A stretch of DNA of 64,000 nt from Eubacterium limosum. Its GTDB lineage: Bacteria > Bacillota > Clostridia > Eubacteriales > Eubacteriaceae. Both the position numbers and the translations under genes were made by a program. The stretch spans positions 682,001-746,000 of the forward strand of contig NZ_CP019962.1 of NCBI RefSeq assembly GCF_000807675.2, given 5' to 3'. The notes under the pieces are model-generated. The model searched no databases, was not told the origin of the DNA, and saw only the letters and a list, made by a program, of their open reading frames with translations. Positions 9,002 to 21,154 of this stretch are shown here, piece by piece (the stretch's first letter is position 1; every line of letters starts with the position of its first letter).

Positions 9002-9104
9002 TTATCCACACCCTGTCCACTGTGAATAACTTCAAATTTTCGCGGTCTCCCGCCGTTTTCTGAGTTATCCACAGTCTACACAACCCCTACTACTATTATT
9101 ACTA
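9002..9104. other. oriC, downstream DnaA boxes and DnaA-trio unwinding element
   Basis: Between dnaA and dnaN. Perfect boxes TTATCCACA lie at 9002-9010 and 9065-9073. One-mismatch inverted boxes lie at 9021-9029 (TGTGAATAA) and, slightly upstream, 8962-8970 (TGTTGATAA). After the 9065 box come 13 bases, then six trinucleotides CTA-CTA-CTA-TTA-TTA-CTA (9087-9104). Read on the lower strand these are 3'-GAT-GAT-GAT-AAT-AAT-GAT-5', the DnaA-trio motif on which DnaA loads to open DNA. An AT-only stretch follows to about 9130. Confidence 0.87.
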
Positions 9105-9168
9105 AAATAAATACTTATATATTATTTAATATTCAGGGAAGCAGCCTTCCCAAAAGAGAGGTGCCTTT

Positions 9169-10284
9169 ATGAAATTCAGCTGCTCACGTGACGCGCTTAT
9201 CAACGCTTTATCCATTGCCCAGAAAGGGGTATCAAATAAAACCACCCTTCCTGTTCTTGAGGGAATCTTGTTTCAGGTATACAATAATCAATTGGTTTTA
9301 ACCTCAACAGATCTGGAAATTGGTGTTCAAACCAGCCTTCCGGCCAATGTAGACATGGATGGTGAGATTATTTTATCATCCAATCTGATCACCGAAGTGA
9401 TCCGAAAATTATCGGGAGAAGAGGTTTTTTTCCAAAAAGACAACTCAAACCAGGTGAAAATCGAATGCCTCCTGTCCAACTTTACCATTAAAGGCTTCCC
9501 GACTGATGAGTTTCCGGAATTTCCGGAAGTCATTGAGGAGCATAGTTTTGTCATTGAAGCAGGTGTTCTGAAGGAAATGATCCGCGGCACCATTTTTTCG
9601 GTGGCTGTCAGCGAAAATATTCCAGTGCTCACTGGCCTGAAAATGGAAATTGAAAATGATGCCATCAGCTTAATCGCTTTGGATGGCTACCGTCTTTCCT
9701 TAAAGAAAGGTAAACTTAAAGAGCCCATTGACGGCAGTATTTCTGTCATTATTCCAGGAAAGAGCATGAACGAGCTCAATAAGCTGTTATCCAGCTATAA
9801 TGAAAATGTCATTGTTAAATTTTCAAAAACCCAGATCTTTTTTGAAATGGGTAATACCCAGTTCACCTCTCGCCTTCTGGAAGGTGAATTTATCAATTAT
9901 AAGCATATTATTCCGACAGAAAAGGCCACCCAGGTCAAGGTTTCCAGGAAGCTTCTTTTAGAGAGCAGCGAGCGTGCGGCCCTTTTGGCGAGAGAGGGAA
10001 AGAATAACCTGATTAAAATGGATTTTAATATTGACCAGCTGATTTTAACCTCCAACGCAGAAATCGGGGATGTTTTTGAGGTGATTCCAATTGAAAATCA
10101 AGGAGATCCCATCAAAATCGCCTTTAACTCCAAGTTTTTCATTGACGCGCTGAAGGTTATCGACCGGGATGAGATGAGTATTGAACTGACCACTTCTGTT
10201 GGACCAGCGGTTATTGTACCGGCAGACGGTTCAGATGAATTTATTTACCTGATTCTGCCAGTCCGGATCGCTGAGGAAGCCTGA
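9169..10284 (+). CDS. dnaN: DNA polymerase III beta sliding clamp
   Basis: Forms the ring that tethers DNA polymerase III to DNA. The 371-residue chain has the three repeated clamp folds. It starts MKFSCSRDALINAL and contains TLPVLEGI near residue 26 and the C-terminal signature VGPAVIVPADGSDEFIYLILPVRI. The ATG has GAGAGG seven bases upstream. It is followed by its own terminator. Confidence 0.97.
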   Translation: MKFSCSRDALINALSIAQKGVSNKTTLPVLEGILFQVYNNQLVLTSTDLEIGVQTSLPANVDMDGEIILSSNLITEVIRKLSGEEVFFQKDNSNQVKIECLLSNFTIKGFPTDEFPEFPEVIEEHSFVIEAGVLKEMIRGTIFSVAVSENIPVLTGLKMEIENDAISLIALDGYRLSLKKGKLKEPIDGSISVIIPGKSMNELNKLLSSYNENVIVKFSKTQIFFEMGNTQFTSRLLEGEFINYKHIIPTEKATQVKVSRKLLLESSERAALLAREGKNNLIKMDFNIDQLILTSNAEIGDVFEVIPIENQGDPIKIAFNSKFFIDALKVIDRDEMSIELTTSVGPAVIVPADGSDEFIYLILPVRIAEEA

Positions 10285-10348
10285 GTTTTTTTCTAGAATA
10301 AAACCTTCGGAAAAAACCTGTATTATCATTAAGAAAAATCATGATTTT

Positions 10349-10378
10349 AAAGGATTTGTTTACAAATCCTTTTTTATT
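10349..10378 (+). terminator. Rho-independent terminator after dnaN
   Basis: AAGGATTTG (10350-10358), loop TTTA, CAAATCCTT (10363-10371), then TTTTATTT. It closes the dnaA-dnaN unit. Confidence 0.85.
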
Positions 10379-10380
10379 TG

Positions 10381-10389
10381 TGGTATACT
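10381..10389 (+). promoter_or_regulatory. Extended -10 promoter candidate for yaaA-recF
   Basis: TGG followed by TATACT (10384-10389) forms an extended -10 element just after the dnaN terminator and 110 bases before the S4-domain gene. No good -35 hexamer is visible, since that position overlaps the terminator stem. Confidence 0.4.
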
Positions 10390-10501
10390 ATTCTATGTAT
10401 GCAGTTTTTATTGCTGTTTTTCAAGCGTATTTCCAATTTTAAGGGGAAAAATCGAGAAAAACTATTTTTTAAAAGGCTTACAGACTTAAAGAGGAATAAA
10501 T

Positions 10502-10720
10502 ATGGAAATTATCGAAATTAACACGGAGTTCATAAAGCTGGATCAGCTTCTTAAGTTTGCCGGGCTGGTTGGTAATGGCAGCGACGCAAAAATGATGATT
10601 CAGGATGAAATGATACGTGTAAACGGAGAAATCTGTACCATGCGCGGTAAAAAACTTCGTCCGGGAGATATGGTTGAGGTGGAGGACGCCGGAAGCTTTG
10701 AGGTTGCCGCTGCCCAATGA
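10502..10720 (+). CDS. yaaA: S4-domain RNA-binding protein YaaA/RlbA
   Basis: A 72-residue protein that is essentially a single S4 fold: FIKLDQLLKFAGLVGNGSDA then DEMIRVNGEICTMRGKKLRPGD. This small S4 protein sits between dnaN and recF in most Firmicutes and is thought to bind rRNA or ribosomes; its precise role is unsettled. Its stop overlaps the recF start by four bases (ATGA), so the two are coupled. Confidence 0.92.
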   Translation: MEIIEINTEFIKLDQLLKFAGLVGNGSDAKMMIQDEMIRVNGEICTMRGKKLRPGDMVEVEDAGSFEVAAAQ

Positions 10721-11817
10721 TTCTCACCAGGCTGCACCTCGTCCATTACCGGAACTACAAGGATGAAACCTTTGAATTTTCGCCGGGTATCAACGTAATT
10801 TGTGGCCAGAATGCCCAGGGAAAAACCAATTTGGTTGAGAGCATTCACCTTCTGTCCAGGGGATATTCCCACAAGACGGGAACATTGATGGATATGGTGG
10901 GCTTTGACGAATCGGGATTTTTTGTTCAGGCGGATATTGTCAAGGAGGACATCTCTCATACCCTGTCCATTAAGATGCAGGATAAAAAAAAGACGGTTCT
11001 TTTAAATGGTAAGAAGGAAACCAAGCGAGACGCTGTGCTTGGAGTCCTGACCACCATTCTTTTTGAGCCCGACGACCTGAAAATCGTTAAGGAAGGGCCT
11101 GAAAAAAGAAGGCGTTTTATGAACAATGAGATCAGCGGGTTCAAGCCCAATTATCCCTATGTTTTAAAGAATTACGCCAAAATACATAATCAGCGCAATG
11201 CGTTGCTCAAGGAAATAAAATACGACAGCACTCTGGCGCTTACCCTGGATTCCTGGGATGAGCAGCTGGTCAAATACGGTTCGGTGCTCATGCGCTACCG
11301 CATTGATTACCTCAGGCGGCTGAATATAAAAGCCCGGGAACTTCACCGTGAGCTCAGCGGCGGCCAGGAGGAGCTGGTGCTTTTTTATCAGAACAATGTT
11401 CTTGAGAATCCACAGGAATTTTCAGATCTTGAAAGGATTTTCAAGGAAAAACTGCGGGCCTCCAGACAGGAGGACATTGCCCGTGGATCCACCACCTATG
11501 GGCCTCATGTGGACGATATCATGATCCACTTAAACGGTAAGGATGCAAAAAAATACGGCTCACAGGGACAGCAGCGGACAGCTGCTATTTCTTTGAAGCT
11601 TTCTCAGATTGAAATTTACAGGGAGAGCACCGGAGATTACCCGGTGGTGCTCCTTGATGATATTTTGTCCGAGCTGGATGACAGGCGCCAGCGCAACATT
11701 CTTTCCATTCTTGGTAAGACCCAGGCGTTTATCACCTGTACGGACCCATCTTTTATCAAGCATTACAGCGAATACCCATCTAAGATTGTTGAGATAGAGG
11801 ATGGGCGACAATTAAAA

Positions 11818-11832
<15 letters not shown>
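10717..11832 (+). CDS. recF: DNA replication and repair protein RecF
   Basis: An SMC/ABC-type ATPase that loads RecA at single-strand gaps with RecO and RecR. Walker A is GQNAQGKTNL (about residues 30-39). The ABC signature region is YGSQGQQRTAAISLKLSQ, and Walker B is VVLLDDILSELD. It is full length at 371 residues. The last codons overlap the left arm of the inverted-repeat element at 11818-11958, so the extreme C-terminus (IEN) may have been shaped by that insertion. Confidence 0.96.
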
Positions 11833-13887
<2,055 letters not shown>

Positions 13888-13890
<3 letters not shown>

Positions 13891-14029
13891 CGCCGAATCC
13901 AAATTTTGAAAAAATTTGGCAGAACACGCAGAGGGAGCGGCCGCTCCCGTGTGTTCGGCAATGAGGCTAACGCATTTTGTATAAAAAATCATCCAAAGGA
14001 TGATATAAGATTTTTTATGCAAAATACGA
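13888..14029. repeat. Structured intergenic repeat, copy 2 (after gyrB)
   Basis: Same element as 8813-8950, again starting at the stop codon of the preceding gene (TGACGCCGAATCCAAATTTT). Hairpins: CCAAATT/AATTTGG; a strong stem around GGGAGCGGCCGCTCCC flanked by GAACAC/GTGTTC; and a long stem pairing ATTTTGTATAAAAAATC with GATTTTTTATGCAAAAT that encloses ATCATCC/GGATGAT. It fills nearly all of the gyrB-gyrA gap. Confidence 0.75.
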
Positions 14030-14059
14030 TCATTTAAAATTGGGAGTTAAACTTAAAAT

Positions 14060-16564
14060 ATGGATGAAATTATAGAATATGACCGAATAAAAGAAGTAAA
14101 TATTGAAGAAGAGATGAAGTCCTGCTATGTGGATTACGCCATGAGCGTTATCATCGGGCGTGCCCTGCCGGATGTGCGCGACGGCTTAAAGCCTGTTCAC
14201 AGACGAATCCTGTACGCCATGAGCGAGCTCGGGATGACACCCGACAAGCCGACCCGTAAATCTGCCCGTATCGTCGGGGAAGTTTTGGGGAAATATCACC
14301 CACACGGCGATACCGCGGTCTATGACGCCATGGTGCGTATGGCCCAGGAGTTTTCAACCCGTTATATGACCATCTTCGGACAGGGTAACTTTGGCTCCAT
14401 CGACGGTGACGGCGCTGCCGCCATGCGTTACACAGAAGCCAAGATGTCCAAAATCGCGCTGGAAATGCTGCGTGACATCAATAAGGATACGGTTGACTTT
14501 ATTCCGAACTTCGATGAATCTGAAATGGAACCGGAAGTCCTTCCAGCCCGTGTCCCCCATCTGCTGGTCAACGGCTCTGCCGGGATCGCGGTCGGGATGG
14601 CCACCAACATTCCGCCTCACAATTTAGGCGAGGTTGTTGACGGCACCATCGCTTATATTGACAATCCTGACATCACCATCGATGAGCTTATGGTTCATAT
14701 CAAAGGTCCGGACTTTCCAACGGCTGGTATCCTGCTGGGAAAATCCGGTATTAAGGAAGCTTACCGTACTGGACGCGGACGTATTAAGATCCGTTCAAAG
14801 GTTGAGATGGAGACCACCAAAAAAGGCCGTAAACAGATCGTTGTCACCGAGATCCCTTACATGGTCAATAAGTCCAAGCTGGTGGAAAAAATCGCCGAAT
14901 TGGTCAAGGAAAAGCGCGTAGAGGGCATTGCGGACCTCCGCGATGAAACAGACCTTAAAAAAGGTATCCGCATTGTGATTGAGCTCAAGCGCGACGCCAA
15001 TGAGACTATTATCCTGAATCAGCTTTACAAGCATACACAGCTCCAGGATACCTTCGGAGTCATCATGCTGGCGCTGGTGGGCAATGAGTACGACAAGAAA
15101 AAGCTTGAGCCCAAGGTTCTGAATCTGAAGCAGGTGCTTCACTATTACGTAGAGCACCAGAAGGAAATCATTACCAGAAGAACCATCTTTGATTTGAAAA
15201 AGGCAGAAGCCAGGGCGCATATCCTGGAAGGTCTGCGCATCGCCCTTGACAACATCGATGAAGTCATCGCGCTGATCCGTGCGGCTAAGGACGGCAAGGA
15301 AGCCAAAATCCAGCTCATGGAACGCTTTGCCCTGACCGAAATCCAGGCACAGGCTATTCTGGATATGCGTCTCCAGCGTCTGACTGGTCTGGAACGCGAA
15401 AAGATCGAGGAAGAATACGCTGAGCTGCAGAAAATGATCGCTGAGTACAAAGCGATTCTGGCAGACGAACAGCTTGTGTTAAACATTATCAAGGATGAGC
15501 TGACAGAAATCAAGGAAAAATTCGGCGATGAAAGAAGAACATCTTTTGACATCGACGTGGAAGATTTTGATGTGGAAGACCTCATCGAAGAGGAGGAAGT
15601 GGTCATTACCATGACCCACATTGGCTATGTCAAACGGATTTCGGCAGACACTTACCGCTCACAGAAGCGCGGCGGAAAGGGGATCACTGCGCTCTCTACC
15701 CGTGAGAACGACTTTGTGGAACACCTCTTCACCACCACCACCCACCACTTTCTGCTGTTCTTCAGCAACAAGGGCAAGGTGTACCGACTGAAGGCCTTTG
15801 AAGTGCCCGAAGGCGGCCGTACGGCAAGAGGGACAGCCATTGTCAACATTCTTCAGCTTGATCCGGATGAAAAGATCACGACCATGATTCCGGTTAAAGA
15901 ATTTACAGCGGATAAATGCCTGATCATGGCGACCAAACAGGGGATCATTAAGAAAACCGACCTCACGGAGTACGATTCTTCCAGAAAGAACGGCATCATC
16001 GGCATTAACCTGCGCGAGGGCGATGAGCTCATCAACGTCCGCCTGGTGGAAGAAAACGAGGATATTGTCATGGGGACACAGAAGGGATATGCCATCCGTT
16101 TTACTTCAAAGGAAGTGCGTCCGCTGAAGCGTACCTCCATCGGTGTCCGCGGTATCGAGCTGCGTGATGACGACGTGGTTGTGGGCATGGACATTGTATC
16201 GGATGACTTGTTTGTACTCTGCGTATCAGACAATGGCTATGGCAAGCTGACCTCCGGTGACCAGTACCGTTCGCAGAAACGCGGCGGCAAGGGCGTTCAG
16301 ACCTATAAGGTTACCAAGAAAACCGGCGAGCTGGTCGGCTTCTGCGTCATCAGCCGGGACGGCGAGATCATGATGATCAATAACCAGGGTGTGGTCATTA
16401 AGCTGGAGGGCAATGACATCTCCACTGTCGGCCGTAATACCCAGGGCGTCCGCCTGATGAAGCTTCAGGCAGGCGAACAGATCGCGACCATTTCCAAGGT
16501 TTATAAAGAAGACCCGGAAGAGGATATTGAGGATGGCCAGGTTTCCATTCTGGATGAAAAATAA
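14060..16564 (+). CDS. gyrA: DNA gyrase subunit A
   Basis: Breakage-reunion subunit of gyrase. The winged-helix region has the quinolone-resistance segment [17 protein letters not shown], and the catalytic tyrosine lies in [12 protein letters not shown]. The GyrA box QKRGGKG is present twice (about residues 535 and 740), and six beta-pinwheel repeats fill the C-terminus. The 834-residue length is normal and the acidic tail [11 protein letters not shown] is typical. The next gene starts three bases after its stop. Confidence 0.97.
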   Translation: MDEIIEYDRIKEVNIEEEMKSCYVDYAMSVIIGRALPDVRDGLKPVHRRILYAMSELGMTPDKPTRKSARIVGEVLGKYHPHGDTAVYDAMVRMAQEFSTRYMTIFGQGNFGSIDGDGAAAMRYTEAKMSKIALEMLRDINKDTVDFIPNFDESEMEPEVLPARVPHLLVNGSAGIAVGMATNIPPHNLGEVVDGTIAYIDNPDITIDELMVHIKGPDFPTAGILLGKSGIKEAYRTGRGRIKIRSKVEMETTKKGRKQIVVTEIPYMVNKSKLVEKIAELVKEKRVEGIADLRDETDLKKGIRIVIELKRDANETIILNQLYKHTQLQDTFGVIMLALVGNEYDKKKLEPKVLNLKQVLHYYVEHQKEIITRRTIFDLKKAEARAHILEGLRIALDNIDEVIALIRAAKDGKEAKIQLMERFALTEIQAQAILDMRLQRLTGLEREKIEEEYAELQKMIAEYKAILADEQLVLNIIKDELTEIKEKFGDERRTSFDIDVEDFDVEDLIEEEEVVITMTHIGYVKRISADTYRSQKRGGKGITALSTRENDFVEHLFTTTTHHFLLFFSNKGKVYRLKAFEVPEGGRTARGTAIVNILQLDPDEKITTMIPVKEFTADKCLIMATKQGIIKKTDLTEYDSSRKNGIIGINLREGDELINVRLVEENEDIVMGTQKGYAIRFTSKEVRPLKRTSIGVRGIELRDDDVVVGMDIVSDDLFVLCVSDNGYGKLTSGDQYRSQKRGGKGVQTYKVTKKTGELVGFCVISRDGEIMMINNQGVVIKLEGNDISTVGRNTQGVRLMKLQAGEQIATISKVYKEDPEEDIEDGQVSILDEK

Positions 16565-16567
16565 AAA

Positions 16568-17023
16568 ATGCTGATTGATCAAAAATACATTCAGATTAAT
16601 GTAGAGGCGGCGGACTGCTTTCAAGCGATAGAGGCCGCCGCCTCTCCCCTTTTACGTGACAATAAAATTGATGAAGGCTACATTACCGCTGCCTGTGAGC
16701 GGGAGAAAATTTTCCCGACAGGGCTGCCGACGCCCGTCGGCGTCGCCATTCCCCACGCCGAGCCAGACAATGTGCTGGAGGAGGCCGTATCGCTCGTCAC
16801 TTTAAAAAATCCTGTGGTTTTTCACGGTATGGGCGTGCCCGAGGAGCGTATTGAGGTCTCTATCGTCTTTCTTTTAGCCATAAAAGACGGTGAAAAGCAG
16901 ATCGAAACCCTGCAGAAAATTGTCCTGATGATACAAGATGAAATGGTTTTACAAAAAATAGCAGGTGCAAAAAACCCTGAGTGGATATATAATTTAGTAA
17001 AAGATATCGACGGGCTGGGTTAG
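16568..17023 (+). CDS. PTS fructose/galactitol-type EIIA protein
   Basis: A 151-residue EIIA domain of the fructose/mannitol/galactitol superfamily. The phosphorylatable histidine is in VAIPHAEPD (His63), with the conserved upstream GLPTPVG. These proteins carry phosphate from HPr to EIIB. It begins three bases after gyrA with no clear Shine-Dalgarno of its own, so it is probably translated by coupling. Downstream are rpe and a matching IIB, but no IIC. It may be the remains of a galactitol or pentitol system or a regulatory phospho-relay. Confidence 0.88.
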   Translation: MLIDQKYIQINVEAADCFQAIEAAASPLLRDNKIDEGYITAACEREKIFPTGLPTPVGVAIPHAEPDNVLEEAVSLVTLKNPVVFHGMGVPEERIEVSIVFLLAIKDGEKQIETLQKIVLMIQDEMVLQKIAGAKNPEWIYNLVKDIDGLG

Positions 17024-17074
17024 CTTCTCAGCCGATAAGTAAAGATGATCATTAATAAGAGAGAGGTACTCATT

Positions 17075-17734
17075 ATGAATTACAAAATTTCCCCATCAAT
17101 GCTGAGCGCGGATTTTGCCAATCTGGATCGTGATTTAAAATCCGTGGAAGCCGGCGGTGCGGACTGGCTTCATGTGGACGTGATGGACGGCCATTTTGTT
17201 CCAAACATTACCATCGGGCCAGATCAGGTAAAATGCCTCCGTAAAACCATCGATCTTCCCTTTGATGTCCATCTGATGATCAGTGAACCGCTGAAATATA
17301 TCGAACGTTTTGCCGACGCTGGAGCGGATATCATCACAGTGCATGTTGAAGTCGAGGACGATACACGGGAATGTATTGACCTGATTAAAAAATCCGGCTG
17401 CAAGGCAAGCCTGGTCATTTCCCCGGATACACCCATTGATGTGCTGGCTCCTTTCATTGACGATATTTCCATGATTCTGGTCATGGGCGTTTACCCGGGC
17501 TTTGGCGGGCAGAAGTATATTCCCGAAACCACAGAACGTTTAAAGGGAATCCGCGCTATGATCGGCGACCGTGATGTTGATCTGGAGATCGACGGCGGCG
17601 TGAATTTTGAAACCCTGAGCACTGTTGTCGAAGCTGGCGCCAATGTCATTGTATCTGGCTCCTGCCTGTTTAACGGCAATATGAAAGAAAATATCAGCCG
17701 TTTCAGAGAAATAATGGATGGTGTAAAGAAATGA
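17075..17734 (+). CDS. rpe: Ribulose-phosphate 3-epimerase
   Basis: Interconverts ribulose-5-P and xylulose-5-P. TIM-barrel signatures are HVDVMDGHFVPNITIG, VHLMI, VMGVYPGFGGQKYIP and EIDGGVN; the metal-binding His and Asp residues are all present. A longer in-frame start at 17045 exists, but the ATG at 17075 has AGAGG at proper spacing and begins with the usual MNYKISPSMLSADF, giving 219 residues. It sits between PTS IIA and IIB genes and overlaps IIB by four bases, suggesting a pentose-phosphate link for that system. Confidence 0.94.
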   Translation: MNYKISPSMLSADFANLDRDLKSVEAGGADWLHVDVMDGHFVPNITIGPDQVKCLRKTIDLPFDVHLMISEPLKYIERFADAGADIITVHVEVEDDTRECIDLIKKSGCKASLVISPDTPIDVLAPFIDDISMILVMGVYPGFGGQKYIPETTERLKGIRAMIGDRDVDLEIDGGVNFETLSTVVEAGANVIVSGSCLFNGNMKENISRFREIMDGVKK

Positions 17735-18015
17735 AAACTGTTTTAGTGGCCTGCGGCGCCGCTGTGGCGACTTCTACCGTAGTAGCCAAAAAAATTGAAA
17801 AAATAGCGTCGGAAAATGGTATTGAATTGAAAACTGTCCAGGCAAAGGCTTCAGAGGTGGCTCAAAAAGCCGCTGAGATTAAGCCGGACATTATTGTATG
17901 TACCTGCCAGCTCGATGGCGACATTGACATTCCGGTCATGAATGGCCGTTCCTTTTTAACGGGCATTAATCTTCAGAAGACAACCGGCGAACTGCTGGAA
18001 ATTCTGAAAGGATAA
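17731..18015 (+). CDS. PTS galactitol-type EIIB protein
   Basis: A 94-residue EIIB of the galactitol/lactose-like P-loop class. The phospho-accepting cysteine is Cys8 in LVACGAAVATSTV. IIB normally passes phosphate to sugar on a membrane IIC, but no IIC gene follows: a terminator comes 37 bases later. It overlaps rpe (ATGA), so the three genes are one unit with gyrA. Confidence 0.88.
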   Translation: MKTVLVACGAAVATSTVVAKKIEKIASENGIELKTVQAKASEVAQKAAEIKPDIIVCTCQLDGDIDIPVMNGRSFLTGINLQKTTGELLEILKG

Positions 18016-18051
18016 CAGACAGACGATTTTTTCGAATATGGTTTCATTTAC

Positions 18052-18073
18052 AAGCGGCTTCGGCCGCTTTTTT
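18052..18073 (+). terminator. Rho-independent terminator after the PTS IIB gene
   Basis: AAGCGGC, loop TTCG, GCCGCTT, then six T. It ends the gyrB-gyrA-PTS unit. Confidence 0.9.
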
Positions 18074-18186
18074 GTTGTCAGGAAACATCATCAAATGCGG
18101 CTTGTGTTTCAGAAAATTTAATGATACACTTTAACTGTTTTATTAGAAACAGAATTTATTTAAAAGAAAGTTAAGGGACAAGCGAG

Positions 18187-20385
18187 ATGAAGTTAAAAAT
18201 CAGTCTGAGGCTGACCACCTTTATTTTTTGCGCTCTGGCGATTATCGCGGCAGTTCTGTCTTTTATCAATACACAAAATGTTGACCTGAAAATTCATGAA
18301 CAGGCCGACCGGTTGGAAAACCACAACCAGTGTGAGGATAAAATTCTGGAATTTTCAAATGCTTCAGACGATCTCACCACGGCTACGCGTCATTTCGTGG
18401 CAACAGGAGATCCGATTTATATGAATCAGTATTGGCAGGAGGCTGATGTATTTCGTCATCGCGAGGACGCTGTCGCCAGCCTCAATGCTTTAGGCATCAG
18501 CACAGAGGAACAGACGCTTTTGAGTAACGCTATGGACGCTTCCAACAGGCTCATGAAAACCGAAACCCTTGCCATGCGTTTAAAGGCTGACGCTGTTGGA
18601 ATTCCAGAAAATGAGATGCCATCCGAGGTGGCCGCTTATATCTATAAAAACGGTGAGGAGGGCAGCACTTCAGAGGAAAAGGAACAGCTGGCTATCAGAA
18701 GCATTTTTAATAATACCTATGAAAACCAGAAAAAAGAAATCACAGACAATATGACGCGTTTCAGAAGCCAGCTGCACAACCGGAAAACCAGTGAGAACAC
18801 TCTCTCGAACAGTGAGACAGAACGTTCGCTGAACCATATGCTGGTTTATAATTTTTTTCTGCTTTTACTGCTGCTGTTATTGTCCCTGTTTCTGATGTTT
18901 TTTGTAACCTCTCCCCTATACCGCTATTATAAAAGTCTGAAAAATTCTGGCAAAAACGGTGCAGAGCCTTTAGTCCCCGGTGGATCTCAGGAGCTTCAGC
19001 AGTTTGCTGAGAGCTTTAACACCATGGTAGAAGACTTAAAAAATCAAAATGCCGCGCTGCTGGAAAAAAGTCGGAAGGACAGCCTGACAGGCCTTTATAA
19101 CCGAGAAGCTTTTGATCTCTATATCAAAGAGACCATCGAGGCATGCGGCGGCAGAATGGCTTTGTTCTTCATGGATATGGATGAATTTAAGGGGCTTAAT
19201 GACCGGTATGATTATCTTGTCGGCGACCAGGTGCTGACAGAGGTTGGTGAAAGGCTGAGGATCATTGCCGAGAAAAACAGCGGAAAGGCCGCGCGCGTCG
19301 GCGGTGAGGAATTTGCCATGCTGCTTCCTGCTGTTAAAACACAGACTGAAGCGCAGATAGCCGCAGCGCAGATTATAAAGGCCGTTTCAGAGATAAAACC
19401 TGAGAGCGGTCGGAAATCCCGGAAGGATTTTCCAGTATCTGCCAGTGTGGGCGTTATACTCTGGGACAGCCAGACAGATGCGCTTCCGCTCCGCGAGGTG
19501 CTGCACCGCTCCGATCTGGCCTGCAGCCGGGCTAAACAGCAGGGCAAAGGACATTTTAAGTTCTATTATGCCAACGACAGCGATCTTCAGGCCATGCAGT
19601 ATACCCAGGAGCACGAGCAGCAGGTTGAGGATGAGATGTACGGCGCCCTTGCCAAGCGAGAATTTGAAGCGTACTTTCAACCGAAATATAATGTCGAAAC
19701 TGGGGAGATCATGGGAGCGGAGGCACTGGTGCGATGGAACCACCCAACCAAGGGGATACTCTCCCCTGTTCATTTTATACCGGTTTTTGAGTCCAATGGC
19801 TTTGTGGTTCAGCTGGATTTCTATATTTTCAAAAAGGTCTGCCGGACACTTGCCGCGCAGCTTAAAAACAATGAACCTGCTGTGCCTGTGGCGGTCAATT
19901 TTTCCAGCCGCCACTTTGCAAATCCTGGTTTTGCCGACGAGGTTAAGCGTATCGCAGATCTGTTATTAGTACCGTCCTCCTTCTTAGAAATCGAGATTAC
20001 CGAGACAACGCTCATGGAAAACTGGGATGAAACCATTATCCAGACCAGAAGGCTCCGGGAAATGGGCTTCAGTGTCGCGCTGGATGATTTTGGAACAGGA
20101 TACTCGTCCATGGGCGTTCTCCAGGAGCTGCCCGTCGACGTGATCAAAATAGACCGGAGCTTTATCAATCGGGATTTAAGCGAGCACCGCAATGCCATGT
20201 TCATCACCGGTATTGTCAATATTGCACAGGTGCTGAACCTGAAGATCATCTGCGAGGGCGCGGAGACCCAGGAGCAGGTTGATTTTCTGAGAAAGAACGG
20301 CATTCAATTTGTCCAGGGCTACTATTATTCCAGGCCGGTTTCGGAAACTGTGTTTAAGGAAATGTTACTGAAAAGCAAGAACTGA
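18187..20385 (+). CDS. Membrane GGDEF-EAL cyclic-di-GMP protein
   Basis: A 732-residue bifunctional c-di-GMP protein. One N-terminal transmembrane helix (about 8-28) and another at about 217-240 enclose an extracytoplasmic helical sensor of some 190 residues. The GGDEF domain keeps an active-site GGEEF (about 372-376), so cyclase activity is possible; no RxxD inhibitory site precedes it. The EAL domain keeps EALVRW (about 511), EITET and DDFGTGYSS, so phosphodiesterase activity is also possible. Which dominates cannot be read from sequence. It stands alone, flanked by terminators. Confidence 0.93.
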   Translation: MKLKISLRLTTFIFCALAIIAAVLSFINTQNVDLKIHEQADRLENHNQCEDKILEFSNASDDLTTATRHFVATGDPIYMNQYWQEADVFRHREDAVASLNALGISTEEQTLLSNAMDASNRLMKTETLAMRLKADAVGIPENEMPSEVAAYIYKNGEEGSTSEEKEQLAIRSIFNNTYENQKKEITDNMTRFRSQLHNRKTSENTLSNSETERSLNHMLVYNFFLLLLLLLLSLFLMFFVTSPLYRYYKSLKNSGKNGAEPLVPGGSQELQQFAESFNTMVEDLKNQNAALLEKSRKDSLTGLYNREAFDLYIKETIEACGGRMALFFMDMDEFKGLNDRYDYLVGDQVLTEVGERLRIIAEKNSGKAARVGGEEFAMLLPAVKTQTEAQIAAAQIIKAVSEIKPESGRKSRKDFPVSASVGVILWDSQTDALPLREVLHRSDLACSRAKQQGKGHFKFYYANDSDLQAMQYTQEHEQQVEDEMYGALAKREFEAYFQPKYNVETGEIMGAEALVRWNHPTKGILSPVHFIPVFESNGFVVQLDFYIFKKVCRTLAAQLKNNEPAVPVAVNFSSRHFANPGFADEVKRIADLLLVPSSFLEIEITETTLMENWDETIIQTRRLREMGFSVALDDFGTGYSSMGVLQELPVDVIKIDRSFINRDLSEHRNAMFITGIVNIAQVLNLKIICEGAETQEQVDFLRKNGIQFVQGYYYSRPVSETVFKEMLLKSKN

Positions 20386-20388
20386 AAG

Positions 20389-20415
20389 AAAGGGCTGGAA
20401 AATCAGCCTTTTTTT
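20389..20415 (+). terminator. Terminator after the GGDEF-EAL gene
   Basis: GGCTG (20393-20397) pairs with CAGCC (20404-20408), extended by AAA/TTT, and is followed by seven T. Confidence 0.72.
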
Positions 20416-20509
20416 GTATTCTTTTTTTGCAGGATTGACAGGGCTTTCGCAGATTTTTATAATGACATTAAGGGAAGCTGCTAAAAAGGCAGCGCAAAGG
20501 AGGAGAAAA

Positions 20510-21154
20510 ATGAAAAAGGTGGTTATCGGATGCAGCGTGCTTCGAAAGGAAATTGAAGCTGCGCTTGGAAATCGGCCGGATTTTAAATTTAACTGGCTGG
20601 AGGATCAGCTGCACAATGTGCCGGAAACCCTTCACGAAAAGGTACAGTCCGCCATTGATGCGGAGACAGATGCAGACAGGATTTACCTGCTCTACGGGCA
20701 CTGCGGCCAGGCTCTGACCGGCATACAGGCCAAAAACTGCTCGGTGGTGCTGCCAAAGGTGGAGGACTGTATTGATGTCCTGCTCTGCCATAACCCCAAC
20801 ACCACTGAAATGCGTCGGACCTCTTATTTCGTATCACAGGGCTGGCTATGGGGCGAAGAAGGCCTTGGATATGAATATGACCGCATGAAGGAAAAATACG
20901 GCGAAAAACGGGCTTTACGCGTTATAAAAGCTATGTATAAAAATTACAAGTATCTCATGTTTGTCAAAACTGGTGTGGAGGATCAGAGTGTTCGTGAAAA
21001 ATGCGCCGGTATCGCAGAAAAGCTGAACCTTGAGCTTAAGGAAACCGAAGGTGACGTGGAGCTGGTCATCGAGATGCTGGGCGGCAGCACCGATGAGCGG
21101 TTTATCGTGATCCAGCCGGGCGAGACCATCCGCGAGGAAATGTTCAGGCCATAA
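20510..21154 (+). CDS. DUF1638 family protein
   Basis: The 214-residue protein begins MKKVVIGCSVLRKEIEAAL and contains the family hallmark YLLYGHCGQAL. DUF1638 proteins are found mainly in acetogens, methanogens and sulfate reducers, often beside corrinoid methyltransferases, and their function is not known. The start at 20510 is preferred over an upstream in-frame ATG because AAGGAGGAG lies just before it. Its end overlaps the convergent chromate-transporter gene by 11 bp. Confidence 0.82.
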   Translation: MKKVVIGCSVLRKEIEAALGNRPDFKFNWLEDQLHNVPETLHEKVQSAIDAETDADRIYLLYGHCGQALTGIQAKNCSVVLPKVEDCIDVLLCHNPNTTEMRRTSYFVSQGWLWGEEGLGYEYDRMKEKYGEKRALRVIKAMYKNYKYLMFVKTGVEDQSVREKCAGIAEKLNLELKETEGDVELVIEMLGGSTDERFIVIQPGETIREEMFRP

